A stretch of 11,670 nucleotides of DNA from Ochromonadaceae sp. CCMP2298 (taxonomy: Eukaryota; Sar; Synurophyceae; Ochromonadales; Ochromonadaceae). The stretch is from contig MU634521.1 of assembly GCA_026770595.1 (NCBI GenBank), forward strand, positions 1 through 11,670, written 5' to 3'. The translations under genes were made by a program, and so were the position numbers. The first letter of the stretch is position 1; every line of letters starts with the position of its first letter. Shown piece after piece: positions 1 through 8,915 of the stretch. The notes below the pieces were generated by a model. That model made no database searches. It was not told the origin of the DNA and was given only the letters and a program-made list of their open reading frames with translations.

Positions 1-3000
1 CGGACGAGGGGGAGGAGGGAGACCCGAGAGCGTCCCCCCCTTCATTATCCCCCTCTCCCTGCAGCTCCTGCCTCATCGTGTACCACGCCAGCAATGCCGC
101 CGCCCGCATGCACTGCATGTCCCTCACTGCCCCCTCCACGTACTGCCCCAGAGTCCGCCCCACCTCCCCCAGCTCCGCCCTCGTCTCAGCTGCCGTCTCC
201 CTTCCTGCCTCGTCCGTCCCTGTCTCTGTTCCCGCAGACCCCAACTGTCTGCGCCCCCCACTCGAGGGGGAGGCGAAGGCAGTGATAGAGGGAGGGGTGA
301 AGGCAGAGGCTGACGGCGAAGCAGAGGGAGAGGCAGAATGGGAGGCAGGGGGCAGCTGCACGTGTAGTGCAACTGTGGCAGCGATTCTTCGTAGGGCGTA
401 GCTTTCGCCCCTTACTGCCTGCAGCAGCGTGTCCAGCCCCGCTACAGCGCAGTCCCTCTCCCTCAGCAGAGCCATCTTCGCCTCTCCCAGCTGTCTGATT
501 TCGCAGTCAGAGGCGTGCCTGAGCTGGTCCAGCCGCTGACTGTGCTCCGACAGAGGGAGGCTCTCTGATACCTTCAGTGCCAGTACTGCATGCTCTGCCT
601 GCGCCACCCCCCCCTCACTTTCCAGCTGCTCGATCCTCCTCCGTAGCTGCTCCGCCACCCTCTCACGCCCCTCTAACCCCCCCTGCAGTGCGCTGACCTC
701 TCCCCTGAACCGCGCATGATCACTGGTGCTGCTAGCCGCTGCCTGCCTTATCTGGCTCTCCAGACCAGGCACCTCTATATCCCTCACACGACGGCACTCG
801 TCCTGCGCCTGCTGCAGTGCGCGCTCTGTATCGCGCAAAGCGTCGCCAGTTTGCTGCAATTCCCTGCCCAATGACGCCACTGCCTCCTCTGCCCCCCCAG
901 CCTCCGCCCTGGCTATCTCCAGCTGCCCCCCTCTCTGTTGTAGCTCCTCTCTGAGGTCTGCTGCATTCATGGTCAACTCCGCCACTCGCTTTGTCAGGCC
1001 CCCAGCCTCCGCTGCGTATGCCTCCAGCCTCTGCGCCATGCCCCTCGCCTCAGCCTGTAGCTCCGCACAACTCGCTAGGGCCGCTTCCCCAGCCACCGAG
1101 GCAGTCTCATTCTGCGCATTCAGCTCCCTAAGCTCCAGGGAGGTTCTTTTAGTCATCTCCTCCATATCAAAAGTGGCTTTTTTGATCGTCTCCTGCAACT
1201 CCAGGGTGGTTCTATTACCCATCTCTTGCAACTCCAAGGTGGTTGTTTTGAGCTCCTGTGAGGTGGAGATGAGCGCATCCTCCAGTACCCCCACCCTCGC
1301 CTCTGCCGCCAGCTGCCCCTCTCGTCCCTCTTGCAGCTGCTTCCTCAGAGTATCGATCAGGCTGGCTGCCACGCCCTTCTCCCGCACCCGCCCTGCGCCC
1401 AGCTCGCTCACCTCTGCGCGCAGCTGGGTCTCCATCTGCAGCAACAGCGTGTGCGTCTGCAACAGTGCTGCGTGCTCCTCGGCCCCTCTGAGCAACCCCC
1501 CCTGCGCCTCTGCTAGATCCACCCGCAGCTGCCTGGCACCCGCTTCTGCGCTACTGAGCCCCACCCCGCCTATCTCTGCCGCAGTGCTGAGCGCCGCTAT
1601 CTGCGCCCCCAGCTCTGCCCGCCTAGCCTCTGCTGTCTGCTCCGCCACTCTGCGCTCGCTCTCCCCCTGCACCCTCAGCCGCTCCTGCTGTGCCACCTGC
1701 AATCCCAGGGAATCGGCCAGCGCCCGCAAAGCCCCCTGTGCCTCCTGCCCCGCAACCCCCTCCAGACGCAGCAGCCGTGACTCCTCCTGTGCCACTTCTA
1801 GATCCCGTGCGTGCTGTGCCTGCTCCTGCATATGCCGCGCCTCCGCCGCCTGCATCGCTGCCTGCTGCATCTGCATCTGCTTCTGCATCTGCTGCGCCTG
1901 CACCTGCACTGTCTGCTTTGTCTCCTCTGCCGCTTCCAGTGCCCACGCCTGCTGTGCCTGCATCTGCCGCACTTGCATCTGCTGCGCCTCGACCTGCAGC
2001 GCTGCCTGCTGCTGCTGCGCTTGCTGCATCTGCTGCACCTGCAGTACTGCCTGCTTGCCCCCCTCCTCCGCCACGGTAAGCTGTGCCCTCAGCTCCAGCA
2101 GCGCCCCCCCCTCTGCCTGCTCCTGCTCCTGCACCAGCTCCAGCCGCCGCTGCAGGGCACTCACCTCGGTGTACTGTGTGTGTGGGGGGGGAAGGAACAA
2201 TGGTAAATAATGTGTAGTGGATAGTGGACGGGATTAGAGAACAGTGGAGGGGGTTAGTGAACAGTGGAGGGGATTACGGGCATCCCTACTCCCTACAATA
2301 AACACTGCCTTCTCCCTATCTCCTACCTACTCCCCCTACTTACCAACGCCGCTATCTCCCCCTGCAGCTGCACTATCTTTTCCTCCTGCCAGGCAGCCAC
2401 CCTTCGCTGCTCCTCCGCCGCCCTCTGCCTCCCCAGCTCCAGAGCCAGCAGGCGCGCTGACTCCTTCTGGGGAATAAGGCTAGAGCTCGTGTCCGTGTCC
2501 ACACCGAAAGTGTTCCTCCGGCCCTTCCCGCTCCCACTCCTGCCACCCCTGCCCCTGCCCCCTCCGCCTCTACCCCCACTATCCCCCTCGCCACTGCCAA
2601 GCTCTGCCGCACTCATAGCACCGGCCCAGAGAGGAATCGCACTGGGGGCACTGAGGAATGACCTCAGGGGACTACGGCTGGCGCTATCCCCACTATTGAA
2701 GCCCCCCCCCGCTGATCCCGCTGATCCAGCTGATCGCGCTGATCCCGCTGATCCCGCTGATCCTCCTGCACGTGCTTCCGCCTGCCTACACGCCTCCTCT
2801 GCCTTCCTTAGCTGGTTCGACATCTCCTCCCGCCCCTCTGAAGCAGCCCTCTCTTCAGCCGCCAGCACCGCCCCCCTACTCAGCACGTCACACCTCTTCT
2901 GCAGATCCTCACACCTATCTCTGAGCAGGGAGCTCTCCGTACCCGCCTCGCCTAATTCCGCCTCTAACGTGTCTAACGTCCCTTCGCAGTGCGCTACACG

Positions 3001-4677
3001 TCTGTCTGCTGCCACCAGTGCATCTCTGAGCTCCCCCGCCTCCTCCAGTAGACACTGGTGCTCTGACTGCAGAGAGGCAAGGGCCGCCACAGCCTGTCGC
3101 TCCTCCCTCCCCTCATCCCACTCCTTATCTTTCTCCCGTGACTTCTCCTCCTCCCTCTCCTTCTCCCTCTCCTCTCTCCACTGCTTCTCCACCCGCTGGA
3201 GCTTCTGTTCATTCTCCGCCCACTTCGCCAGCAGCACCTCTGCCTCCGCCTCTGCCGCCAGCGCCCGCCCCTGCATCAAGGCCAGTGCCCTCACACCCTG
3301 CTCCTGCTCAGCCCTTGCCTCTGCCACCCCCTTCTCCACTCTCAACTTCTCCTCCCCCATCACCGCCGCCACCGCCACCACTGCCTCTGCCTCTGCTGCC
3401 TCCTGAGCCTCCTGCGCCTGCCTCAGCTGCCCCCCCAGGTGTGCAATCTGGTATATGTGGTCAGCCTCGGCTGTCCGCAGCAGCGCCTCTGCCCTCTCTA
3501 ACGCCTCATTCAGCTCGTCATTCATGAGAGAAAGGGCCTGGTTCTCGCGTGAAAGCAGGCCCTCTGGGGTTGCAGTCTCTGACTCTGCATCCGCCTCCAC
3601 TCCAGCAGCCCCTGCACCCGACCCCGCACCCGCCCTGGTTCCCTTCACGCTGTGAGAAACATATCCCTGGGAGGATTTGGATGTGTGGGAGGGGTCTGCC
3701 CCCCGCTGGGGCGTCTGCAGATAGCCGCCCACCTGCCCCAGCGCCCCGTCCCTATCCGCGTCCCTATATCTGACCCCGTCCCGGTTTGTGTTGCCTCTGC
3801 CTCTGCTCATGTCCCTGTCCTGCGCAAAGGGAGACAGCGGGGACAGGGAGGACGGGGGGCTGTGCGCCATAGGGCTGTGGGCGGGGGGTCGCACGCTTGC
3901 AAGCTGGGGGGAGTGCAGAGACGCAAGGGCAGAGCCCCCCCCCCGATGCCCCCCTTCCTCGAACAGTCCCTGCCCCTCAGAGCTCCCCATGCCCATAGAG
4001 TCACTGGAGTCGCTTGGCATACCGACGCCCACACTCATACCCATACCCATGCCCATACCCATGTCCATACCCATACCCCCCTCCCCCGGACCGGTGCGAG
4101 TTCGGCGGCGCGGTTCACTTAGCCCCACGCCCACCTGCAAGTCCGCCCCGCCCACCAGCCCCATACCTCTAGAGTGCGGCGTGGTCAAAGGGACAGAGGG
4201 GGTGGAGATGAGGGGTGGGTGGGGGGTGCTGGGGGGGTGGGGGGTGTATGGGGCGTGGGGGGTGTATGGGGCGTGGGGGGTGTTGGCGAGGAAGCGGGAG
4301 GGGAGGATCCGGCTCAGGGAGGCCTTGGCGCTCTTCAACGCTTCCGTCCACTCCACTCTGTGCGGCGCATCCTCCACGTCGTAGATGGCCACCAGGGGGT
4401 CGAGGTAGAACTGGAACTCTGCGCCGTCCCGCTGCGTTAGGACCTCGGAGGTGGGAGTGATCTCGTGCTTGAAGTAGGGCACGCGCACGTTCTTCTTCAC
4501 CTTGTAGGTGAGCAGGTACACGTGCTGCTCAGACCAAACCAGCGAGCAGAAGCGCAGCTTCCTCTCCTCTCGCTTGGGCCCCTTCAGGAAGCTGCTGGTC
4601 CTGTCTGCCAGGTAGCGGACATAGATGTTGCCCTCCTTGATTACCGTGCAGTCCGCACTAGGGAACTCGACCTGCAT
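1..4677 (-). CDS. PH-like domain plus giant coiled-coil protein (3'-partial, two exons)
   Basis: Exon 1 runs 4677-2344 and exon 2 runs 2173-1, and the frame is still open at the window edge (at least 1,502 residues). The intron 2343-2174 has a GTAAGT donor and a CACAG acceptor in phase 0. Residues about 10-125 look like a pleckstrin-homology fold: alternating beta-like segments (YVRYL, VYLLTYKV) and a closing helix with an invariant-type Trp (VEWTEALKSAK). A linker follows, rich in Pro, His, Gly and Met, with TPHAPY and GM repeats. From about residue 380 it becomes a Glu/Ala/Leu/Gln/Arg coiled coil that fills nearly all of exon 2. A Ser/Pro-rich break (about 340-240) precedes another helical stretch. 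By family logic it may be a membrane- or cytoskeleton-tethered scaffold, perhaps at a basal body or Golgi, but I cannot assign a family. I chose ATG 4677 because the frame upstream offers only a GTG at 4698. The sense strand is strongly purine-rich, so the opposite strand shows long spurious open frames. Confidence 0.75.
2174..2343 (-). other. Intron of the coiled-coil gene, with a 20-nt tandem repeat
   Basis: Removing this 170-nt segment joins ...GEIAAL to YTEVSALQ in phase 0 and continues the coiled-coil register, whereas reading through hits a stop at 2323. It contains three exact-length 20-nt units (2221-2240, 2241-2260, 2261-2280). On the transcribed strand these present CTAAT, CTAAC and GTAAT, and CTAAC is a typical branch-point sequence. 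A C-rich tract lies before the acceptor. Confidence 0.8.
2221..2280. repeat. 20-nt minisatellite, three copies
   Basis: Three adjacent 20-nt units share the core A(C/T)AGTGGA(C/G)GGG(A/G)TTA. Unit 2 differs from units 1 and 3 at only a few positions each. The repeat lies wholly inside the intron of the coiled-coil gene. Confidence 0.75.
2707..2766. repeat. 9-nt coding repeat (GCTGATCCC-like)
   Basis: About six to seven tandem copies of a 9-nt unit, with single-base variants, encode a Gly-Ser-Ala-rich tract (GSAGSAGSARSAGSAG) on the minus strand, between two coiled-coil parts of the large protein. It is probably a flexible hinge and is likely length-polymorphic. Confidence 0.75.
4031..4080. 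repeat. 6-nt coding microsatellite (CCCATA-like)
   Basis: Tandem CCCATA/CCCATG hexamers encode alternating Gly-Met (GMGMDMGMGMGMGM) on the minus strand in the linker of the PH/coiled-coil protein. The imperfect copies suggest slippage with some divergence. Confidence 0.75.
4198..4286 (+). repeat. G-run cluster with 21-nt coding repeats
   Basis: The plus strand carries many runs of four or more G with short spacers, including repeats of GTGTATGGGGCGTGGGG. The minus (coding) strand reads TPHAPYTPHAPYTPHPP-type repeats of 7 aa. The layout fits G-quadruplex potential on the template strand of the large gene. Confidence 0.65.
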
Positions 4678-5235
4678 CGTCTCGGGCGCTCGGGCCACTC
4701 ACCTCCAACTCGATTGTCCTGACCACAGCCAAGCAGCAGCCGATATGCATGCACAGAGAAGTCTATCTTTGCCGAGAGAAGGCTCTGCAGCAGATTTCCA
4801 GGATTTGCCTTCTAAAATGTCAAAAAAGCAAACCGTTTTATAAACCGGGGACGGTTGGGTTTACGCACGACGATAAAAGGAGCTGGCAAGGGGCCCAAGT
4901 CCTCCGAGGCTGCTGCGGAAGAGGACGGAGAGGAGGGGAAGGCGGACGAGAAGCTATCAGCGTTATGTCGATAGCTTGTATCATCCCCGGCGCAATCCAA
5001 CGGATGTGGACATCTCCTCTCGTCCGCGCCGTGGTGAAAAAGAGCCCAGAAGAGCGACTGCTAATTAATAAGCGGCGGCTTGAGTCAATCTACACATTCT
5101 ATGTCTAACTATTTGTAACCACACCTCAGGTATTATAAAGGTGGTTTCAAGCACGGCTAACGGCCCAGGCCGGGGTGAGGGTTGTTAGTCTGTACGCGTA
5201 TCTGTTACTCGCCTTAGGCATATCTGTTACTCGAT
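4678..5235. other. Spacer between the coiled-coil gene 5' end and the UNC119 3' end
   Basis: This 558-nt spacer has no convincing gene. Its left part should hold the 5' UTR and promoter of the coiled-coil gene, and its right part the 3' UTR of the UNC119 gene. An open plus frame (4749-5108) has no recognisable composition or domain. A bulged inverted repeat (AACCACACCT ... AGGTGGTT, about 5116-5149) flanks an AT-rich TATTATAAAG. A GAGTTGGAG/GTGAGT donor-like site lies just upstream of the coiled-coil ATG on the minus strand, so a further 5' exon cannot be excluded. Confidence 0.5.
4837..4844 (-). promoter_or_regulatory. TATA-like box for the coiled-coil gene
   Basis: The self-complementary octamer TTTATAAA sits in a GC-flanked context about 160 nt upstream of ATG 4677. 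It is the best TATA candidate in the spacer, which would give a 5' UTR of about 130 nt. The basis is only motif and position. Confidence 0.3.
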
Positions 5236-5242
5236 TTAGGCG
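5199..5242. repeat. 22-bp direct tandem duplication over the UNC119 stop codon
   Basis: Units 5199-5220 and 5221-5242 match at 19 of 22 positions (TATCTGTTACTCG..TTAGGC). The second unit contains the TAA stop of the UNC119 gene and the first lies just past it, so the last codon and stop have been copied into the 3' UTR. Confidence 0.7.
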
Positions 5243-6436
5243 TCGTAGTCTGTCTCCTTGGACCACACGGGGTCGTCTTTCGAGCCCTTGGCCCCAGCCC
5301 CAGCCCCAGTGGTCTTGGAGTCCGCCCTCTCCGCCAAGCTGAGAGCCCTCACGTCTGCGGAGAGCTCATTCCCCTCCTTCGCCGCCTTCGACCCAGAGGA
5401 CTTGGACCCCTTGGCCCCGAATTTGTCCTCGTAGCTCCTCTTGGAGTCGGCAGCTCCCTCGCGGATGTACTTGTAGGAAGCCTGTATGTGTAGTGGGTGT
5501 TGGGGGATGTGTATGGGTACATGATTAGTATGGGTATATGCGATTGTATATGGTTATACAGTATGCGGACCTTGTTGTGCATGATCAGCTGGCCGTTGAT
5601 GAAGTAGAAAGAATCCGACTTGGTGTCAAAGGGGTTGTCGATCATGTCATTTACTAGGGAGATAGGGGATAGTGGATAGGGTTAGGACAGGTGCGCGACA
5701 GAGGTGTGTATACTCATACAAACAAACCCATGAACCCATACACCCAACTCAAAAAGCTCACACACGAATAAACGCCCAGCTACTCACTCAGCTCCTCGCT
5801 CATCGGGGGCATGGCGTACACGCTGTCCCACGTATTCGTGCTGCCTGGGATGCAGAAGCCGAACGCGAAGTCGAAGCTTTTCACCAGCTGGTCGCGGAAG
5901 TAGTGCCTCTCCACCATGCGGAAGCCGTTCAGAGCAGTCTGCCCCACCTTGAAAGTGAGTCTGGCGAGACCAGCAGATAGCAAGGCGGGAAAGTGCGCAC
6001 GGTTGATGTTAGGATGGGGAAAAGGGGGGGGATTTAGCGAGTCCCAGATGAAGTGGGCAGTGGGCACTTACGAGGTCTGGATGTAGGGCAGGCGCAGCAC
6101 ATCTTCACTGAACGTGTACTTGATCTTGCGGTACATATCTTCGCCTAAACTGGAGAAGTCTACGGTGATGTCCTGAGGGGTTGGGTTGTCCTTGCCCACC
6201 TCGAATATGGTCTTCTTGGAGTCGTAATCGCTAATCGTGAACTTCTCGAAATCGAGCCCGAAATTGTTGGCTGAGAGCGGGCAAAGGAAACCTAGGTGGC
6301 GAGGCACGAACAAATGTATTAGTTAAGCGCTCATACGCTACTTCAATGGGCCACGGGGCAGATCGGCGGCTTGATTACCATCGGTCGGCTTCGTCAAGGA
6401 CAGGACGTCCTCCACTTCTACGTAGTCGCGAGACAT
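5236..6436 (-). CDS. UNC119: UNC119 / PDE6-delta-like lipid-binding chaperone
   Basis: There are five exons: 6436-6379, 6270-6072, 5960-5788, 5653-5571 and 5481-5236. The spliced length is 759 nt, exactly 252 aa plus TAA, close to the roughly 240 aa of animal UNC119. The beta-sandwich core is very well kept: [18 protein letters not shown] (residues 27-44), [19 protein letters not shown] (71-89), [20 protein letters not shown] (97-116), [12 protein letters not shown] (119-130), EELINDMI (141-148) and [19 protein letters not shown] (156-174). The family solubilises N-myristoylated cargo, which an ARL3-type GTPase releases into cilia, so a flagellated host is likely. The acidic start [19 protein letters not shown] matches the family's DVL-containing N-terminus. 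Residues about 180-252 are an extra low-complexity Lys/Gly/Ala/Ser tail. Intron 4 uses a weak donor (AAG/GTCCGC), but homology fixes that junction. Confidence 0.93.
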
Positions 6437-7146
6437 TGCTTCCGGATGGGAGCTACGACGATCAGACAACTGAATAAAGGGGGAACGGACCCGTTGCCAA
6501 AGATGTGCTTGGCAATAGATGGAGGAGGGCAAGAGATTCCAGTGATGGAGGAGCACACGTAGAAAAAAAGGCCGCCTTTTGGGAAAGCCAAGCAGAATAC
6601 CATGTTGTGCGCTGCGGGGCTAATACAATAGATTTCCCACATATACGACGCCAATACAATTAAACAATTTAAACCCATTTCATGTGCGTAAAAGGATAAT
6701 CATAACCCCAAAAGAGTGCGTCCTGAACGTGGAGTTAAAGGGCAAAAGTGGACCAAAAATTGCACTGCCGAGCTTTTTCGCAAAAACACAGCCAAGTGCG
6801 CCAACGCATCAACATTAGGACACCATTAATAGGAATAATATTGGTGTAATTTCCATTTATAAGATAAATTTAGTTCAGTAGTATAAGGCTGGTATTTCAC
6901 GGACAAAAAACCCCCTCCGAAAAGTTCCTGCAGGAACTTTCCGCGCATCTTTTGCGAAAAGAGTTGCTGCACAGAGCCTTTCTCGAGGCACCCGCTCTGA
7001 AATCGTCGGGGGGAGCTCCAGAATTTATCAACTCGAAGCGGCTTTTGCATTATTCTGCAGCTTCATTCCAAGTTTGTGGTGTTGCGCCGAACTTTCCAAT
7101 CTCGGCTCGCACGGGTCTAATTTCTGGCCAGAAACATCCCTCTGCG
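6437..7146. other. Divergent AT-rich spacer between UNC119 and the unknown 502-aa gene
   Basis: This 710-nt spacer separates two head-to-head genes and should hold both promoters. It contains TTTATAAGATAAA-like AT stretches (about 6855-6867) facing the plus-strand gene. It also has a near-palindrome around 6566-6580 (AAAAGGC, 1 nt, GCCTTTT), and inverted TTTTCGCAAAA/TTTTGCGAAAA motifs at about 6775 and 6951. A perfect 20-bp palindrome is listed separately. Short open frames here (for example minus 6678-6418) show no domain and I do not call them. Confidence 0.5.
6921..6940. repeat. Perfect 20-bp palindrome
   Basis: AAAGTTCCTGCAGGAACTTT equals its own reverse complement over all 20 bases. It lies about 207 nt upstream of ATG 7147, in the promoter or 5' UTR of the unknown plus-strand gene. 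A palindrome this long is unlikely by chance in a window of this size. It could be a dimeric protein-binding site or a transposon sub-terminal repeat. Confidence 0.6.
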
Positions 7147-8742
7147 ATGTCTGATGAAGGGGCTGCGATGGTGTTCCCTGGCGCCGCTGCTGTGGCGAGC
7201 ACTGCTGCCACCGGTGGAGATTTGGCGGGGGGCCCACCTATTTTGACCCACGAACAGACCATCTGGCCCGAAGTTAACCCTGACTGCATGATCACAACTA
7301 TGCGTGCGCTCAACACGCAGCAGCCTACACAGTGCGGCAAGATCGCTGCGGGTTACAAGCCGTGGTCGCAGATGCTTGACGCCCAGAAGACCAAGGTGTA
7401 TGTAATCTGGGGCAAGCTCAACGCTGGGCTACAACATGCGTGCATCAACAACGCTACTACGCTAACTGTGCGGATCGCTGGTACCCAGGCCGCCATAGCG
7501 GCATCTGCTGTAGATGGGGCTGGGCGCTGCCCGAACACCACTAAATGCGACCTGGCGCGCATGCTTATGCTTCGTAAGGAGCCCAGCGCCATTGTGCTGT
7601 GGTCCAGTCTTGAGCACAGCCTCAGCAGGGATCAGCTCGACGCGCGTCGCTCACAGAGTGCTCCCTCTGGCAGCAGCAGCAGCAGCTCCGGTGCCCTGGT
7701 TGTGGGGAATCTAGGCGACGTGGCCAACCCTTACAATGCGCTCACGGCCATGTTTAATGACTGGACAGGGTTTCTGCCTCAGAACCCCATGATCCGGTAT
7801 CACTTCATCAACCACAAGTCCGTCCCCATCGTCCCCTACGTGAGTGCTGATCCGGACACGACTGCCCTGGCCGCCTTCTGTCACGACATTAACCCCTCTG
7901 ACCCGTCGCATGCGAGCATCATGCGGGACCCTGACTGGTTCAAAGAGCAATGGCTCAAGCTGCGCTCAACTCTAGTCAAGGTCTACGCCGACTTCCACCG
8001 ATCGGGGAAGATGACTCCCCACGGCGAGGCGGAGGTGGAATGGTACAGTGACCGCGAGGTGCAACGCTGGGTGTACCACTCCGGCGCCAAGAACCGGACC
8101 TTCGCCGACGTTTCACGGTATTCCTATGCCATAATGGAAGCTGCTGATTTCCAGGGCCTGGGCAAGAACCAGCCCGAGGGAGCAGGTCGAGACAACAGTA
8201 TTGCGGGCGAGGAGGTAATTGACTTATTTACAGTGGCAACATATGACTTTACGTGTGCCTACTTATCTATAATTTTATCTCCCACATATATCTATATTCA
8301 GGAGGGCAACTCTGCGGCTGCCAACGATCGCCGCAAGACCAACAAGGGTCAGAGCAGGTCCAAGAACAGCGGCGACAATATCGGCCGATCGATCCGAGAG
8401 TCGGCCGCCGATGAGGCGCAGCTGGAGACGCTTAAGTTCTTGTTCAAAGAGGGGACTCCCGGGACGAAGGCTACCGCTATGGCGCAGCTCAAAAATTATA
8501 GCAAGAAGCGTTCCTTTTCTCCTGACCCTGTTCCCGTGGCTCGCTCTGCGCGTGGAGCGTCGAGAGGTGCCCAACCTTCGGCGAGAGGCTCTCGCCACGA
8601 CCGCCATGTCAGACACTGCGACCAGACCGAGAGTGACTTCGAGCGCGAGATGCAGGGAGCGCGAGATTGCCACGGCAACCAGGAGAACGAAGGTCGCGAC
8701 AATGACGGATCCGATGACGATCAGGACGACGATGGACTGTAG
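7147..8742 (+). CDS. Unrecognised 502-aa charged protein, possibly mobile-element associated
   Basis: Exons are 7147-8214 and 8302-8742 (356 plus 146 aa). ATG 7147 is the first ATG in the frame; the open frame extends further upstream without one. I do not recognise the family. Residues 1-40 are Ala/Gly-rich. Residues about 45-140 form a compact Trp/Cys-containing region (TIWPEVNPDC, YKPWSQML, VYVIWGKLNAG). A Ser run lies near 175-182. Residues about 200-350 hold a helical, aromatic-rich module (NDWTGFLPQNPMIRYHFINH; W264..W268; VYADFHRSG; EWYSDREVQRWVYHSG; YSYAIMEAAD). The second exon is Arg/Lys/Ser-rich with a strongly acidic tail (SDDDQDDDGL), which suggests a nuclear, chromatin- or DNA-linked role. 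Repeated W/Y/F spacing with basic flanks recalls the helical accessory proteins of DNA transposons, but that is an impression, not a match. Confidence 0.7.
   Translation: MSDEGAAMVFPGAAAVASTAATGGDLAGGPPILTHEQTIWPEVNPDCMITTMRALNTQQPTQCGKIAAGYKPWSQMLDAQKTKVYVIWGKLNAGLQHACINNATTLTVRIAGTQAAIAASAVDGAGRCPNTTKCDLARMLMLRKEPSAIVLWSSLEHSLSRDQLDARRSQSAPSGSSSSSSGALVVGNLGDVANPYNALTAMFNDWTGFLPQNPMIRYHFINHKSVPIVPYVSADPDTTALAAFCHDINPSDPSHASIMRDPDWFKEQWLKLRSTLVKVYADFHRSGKMTPHGEAEVEWYSDREVQRWVYHSGAKNRTFADVSRYSYAIMEAADFQGLGKNQPEGAGRDNSIAGEEVIDLFTVATYDFTCAYLSIILSPTYIYIQEGNSAAANDRRKTNKGQSRSKNSGDNIGRSIRESAADEAQLETLKFLFKEGTPGTKATAMAQLKNYSKKRSFSPDPVPVARSARGASRGAQPSARGSRHDRHVRHCDQTESDFEREMQGARDCHGNQENEGRDNDGSDDDQDDDGL
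8215..8301 (+). other. AT-rich, stop-free 87-nt intron in the 502-aa gene
   Basis: The donor is GAG/GTAATT and the acceptor is ATATTCAG/GAG, in phase 0. Composition drops sharply to AT inside the segment, between two GC-rich coding flanks. It is a multiple of three and has no stop, so retention would insert 29 mostly hydrophobic residues (VIDLFTVATYDFTCAYLS...) without breaking the frame. Base composition and splice signals make removal the likelier reading. Confidence 0.7.
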
Positions 8743-8846
8743 ACTCGCACTGCCAGTCACTATAGCGCGTGTTAGTTATTCACCACTGCTGCATCGTGAC
8801 CTTATCATTTCATCATTAACTGGTTCTTTCAACCTCTGCACGTAGC

Positions 8847-8870
8847 ATGCACGACTTTAAGTCGTTGCAT
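8847..8870. terminator. Hairpin in the spacer between converging genes (11 bp, one bulge)
   Basis: ATGC-ACGACTT, a single T, then AAGTCGT-(T)-GCAT can pair into an 11-bp stem with one bulged base. It sits between the 3' ends of the 502-aa gene (plus) and the H4 variant (minus), so either transcript could fold it. A role in 3'-end formation is an inference from position. Confidence 0.4.
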
Positions 8871-8915
8871 CATACCTTACAATTAACAAGCTCATCTGAT
8901 CTTACACTTCTTTAT

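Noticed and set aside
726-2210. Long plus-strand open frame, very Cys/Ser/Ala-rich
   Set aside because: It is the antisense shadow of the purine-rich coiled-coil exon. The minus frame gives coherent Glu/Ala/Gln/Leu helix across the whole 2.17 kb and joins exon 1 in phase.
2264-4122. Plus-strand Pro/Ser-rich open frames opposite exon 1
   Set aside because: They have low-complexity composition, no domain, and lie directly antisense to the PH/coiled-coil coding sequence.
4749-5108. 119-aa plus-strand frame in the spacer
   Set aside because: No domain, mixed composition and no supporting signals. It overlaps the expected promoter of the coiled-coil gene.
6418-6678. 86-aa hydrophobic minus-strand frame upstream of UNC119
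   Set aside because: It overlaps the UNC119 first exon in another frame, lies in the expected 5' UTR or promoter, and has no recognisable features.
6952-7146. N-terminal extension of the 502-aa gene
   Set aside because: The open frame there begins with TTG, not ATG, and its composition looks non-coding. The first ATG is 7147.
8275-8760. 161-aa minus-strand frame with a hydrophobic start
   Set aside because: It is antisense to exon 2 and the intron of the 502-aa gene. The sense frame has consistent codon use and charged-domain composition.
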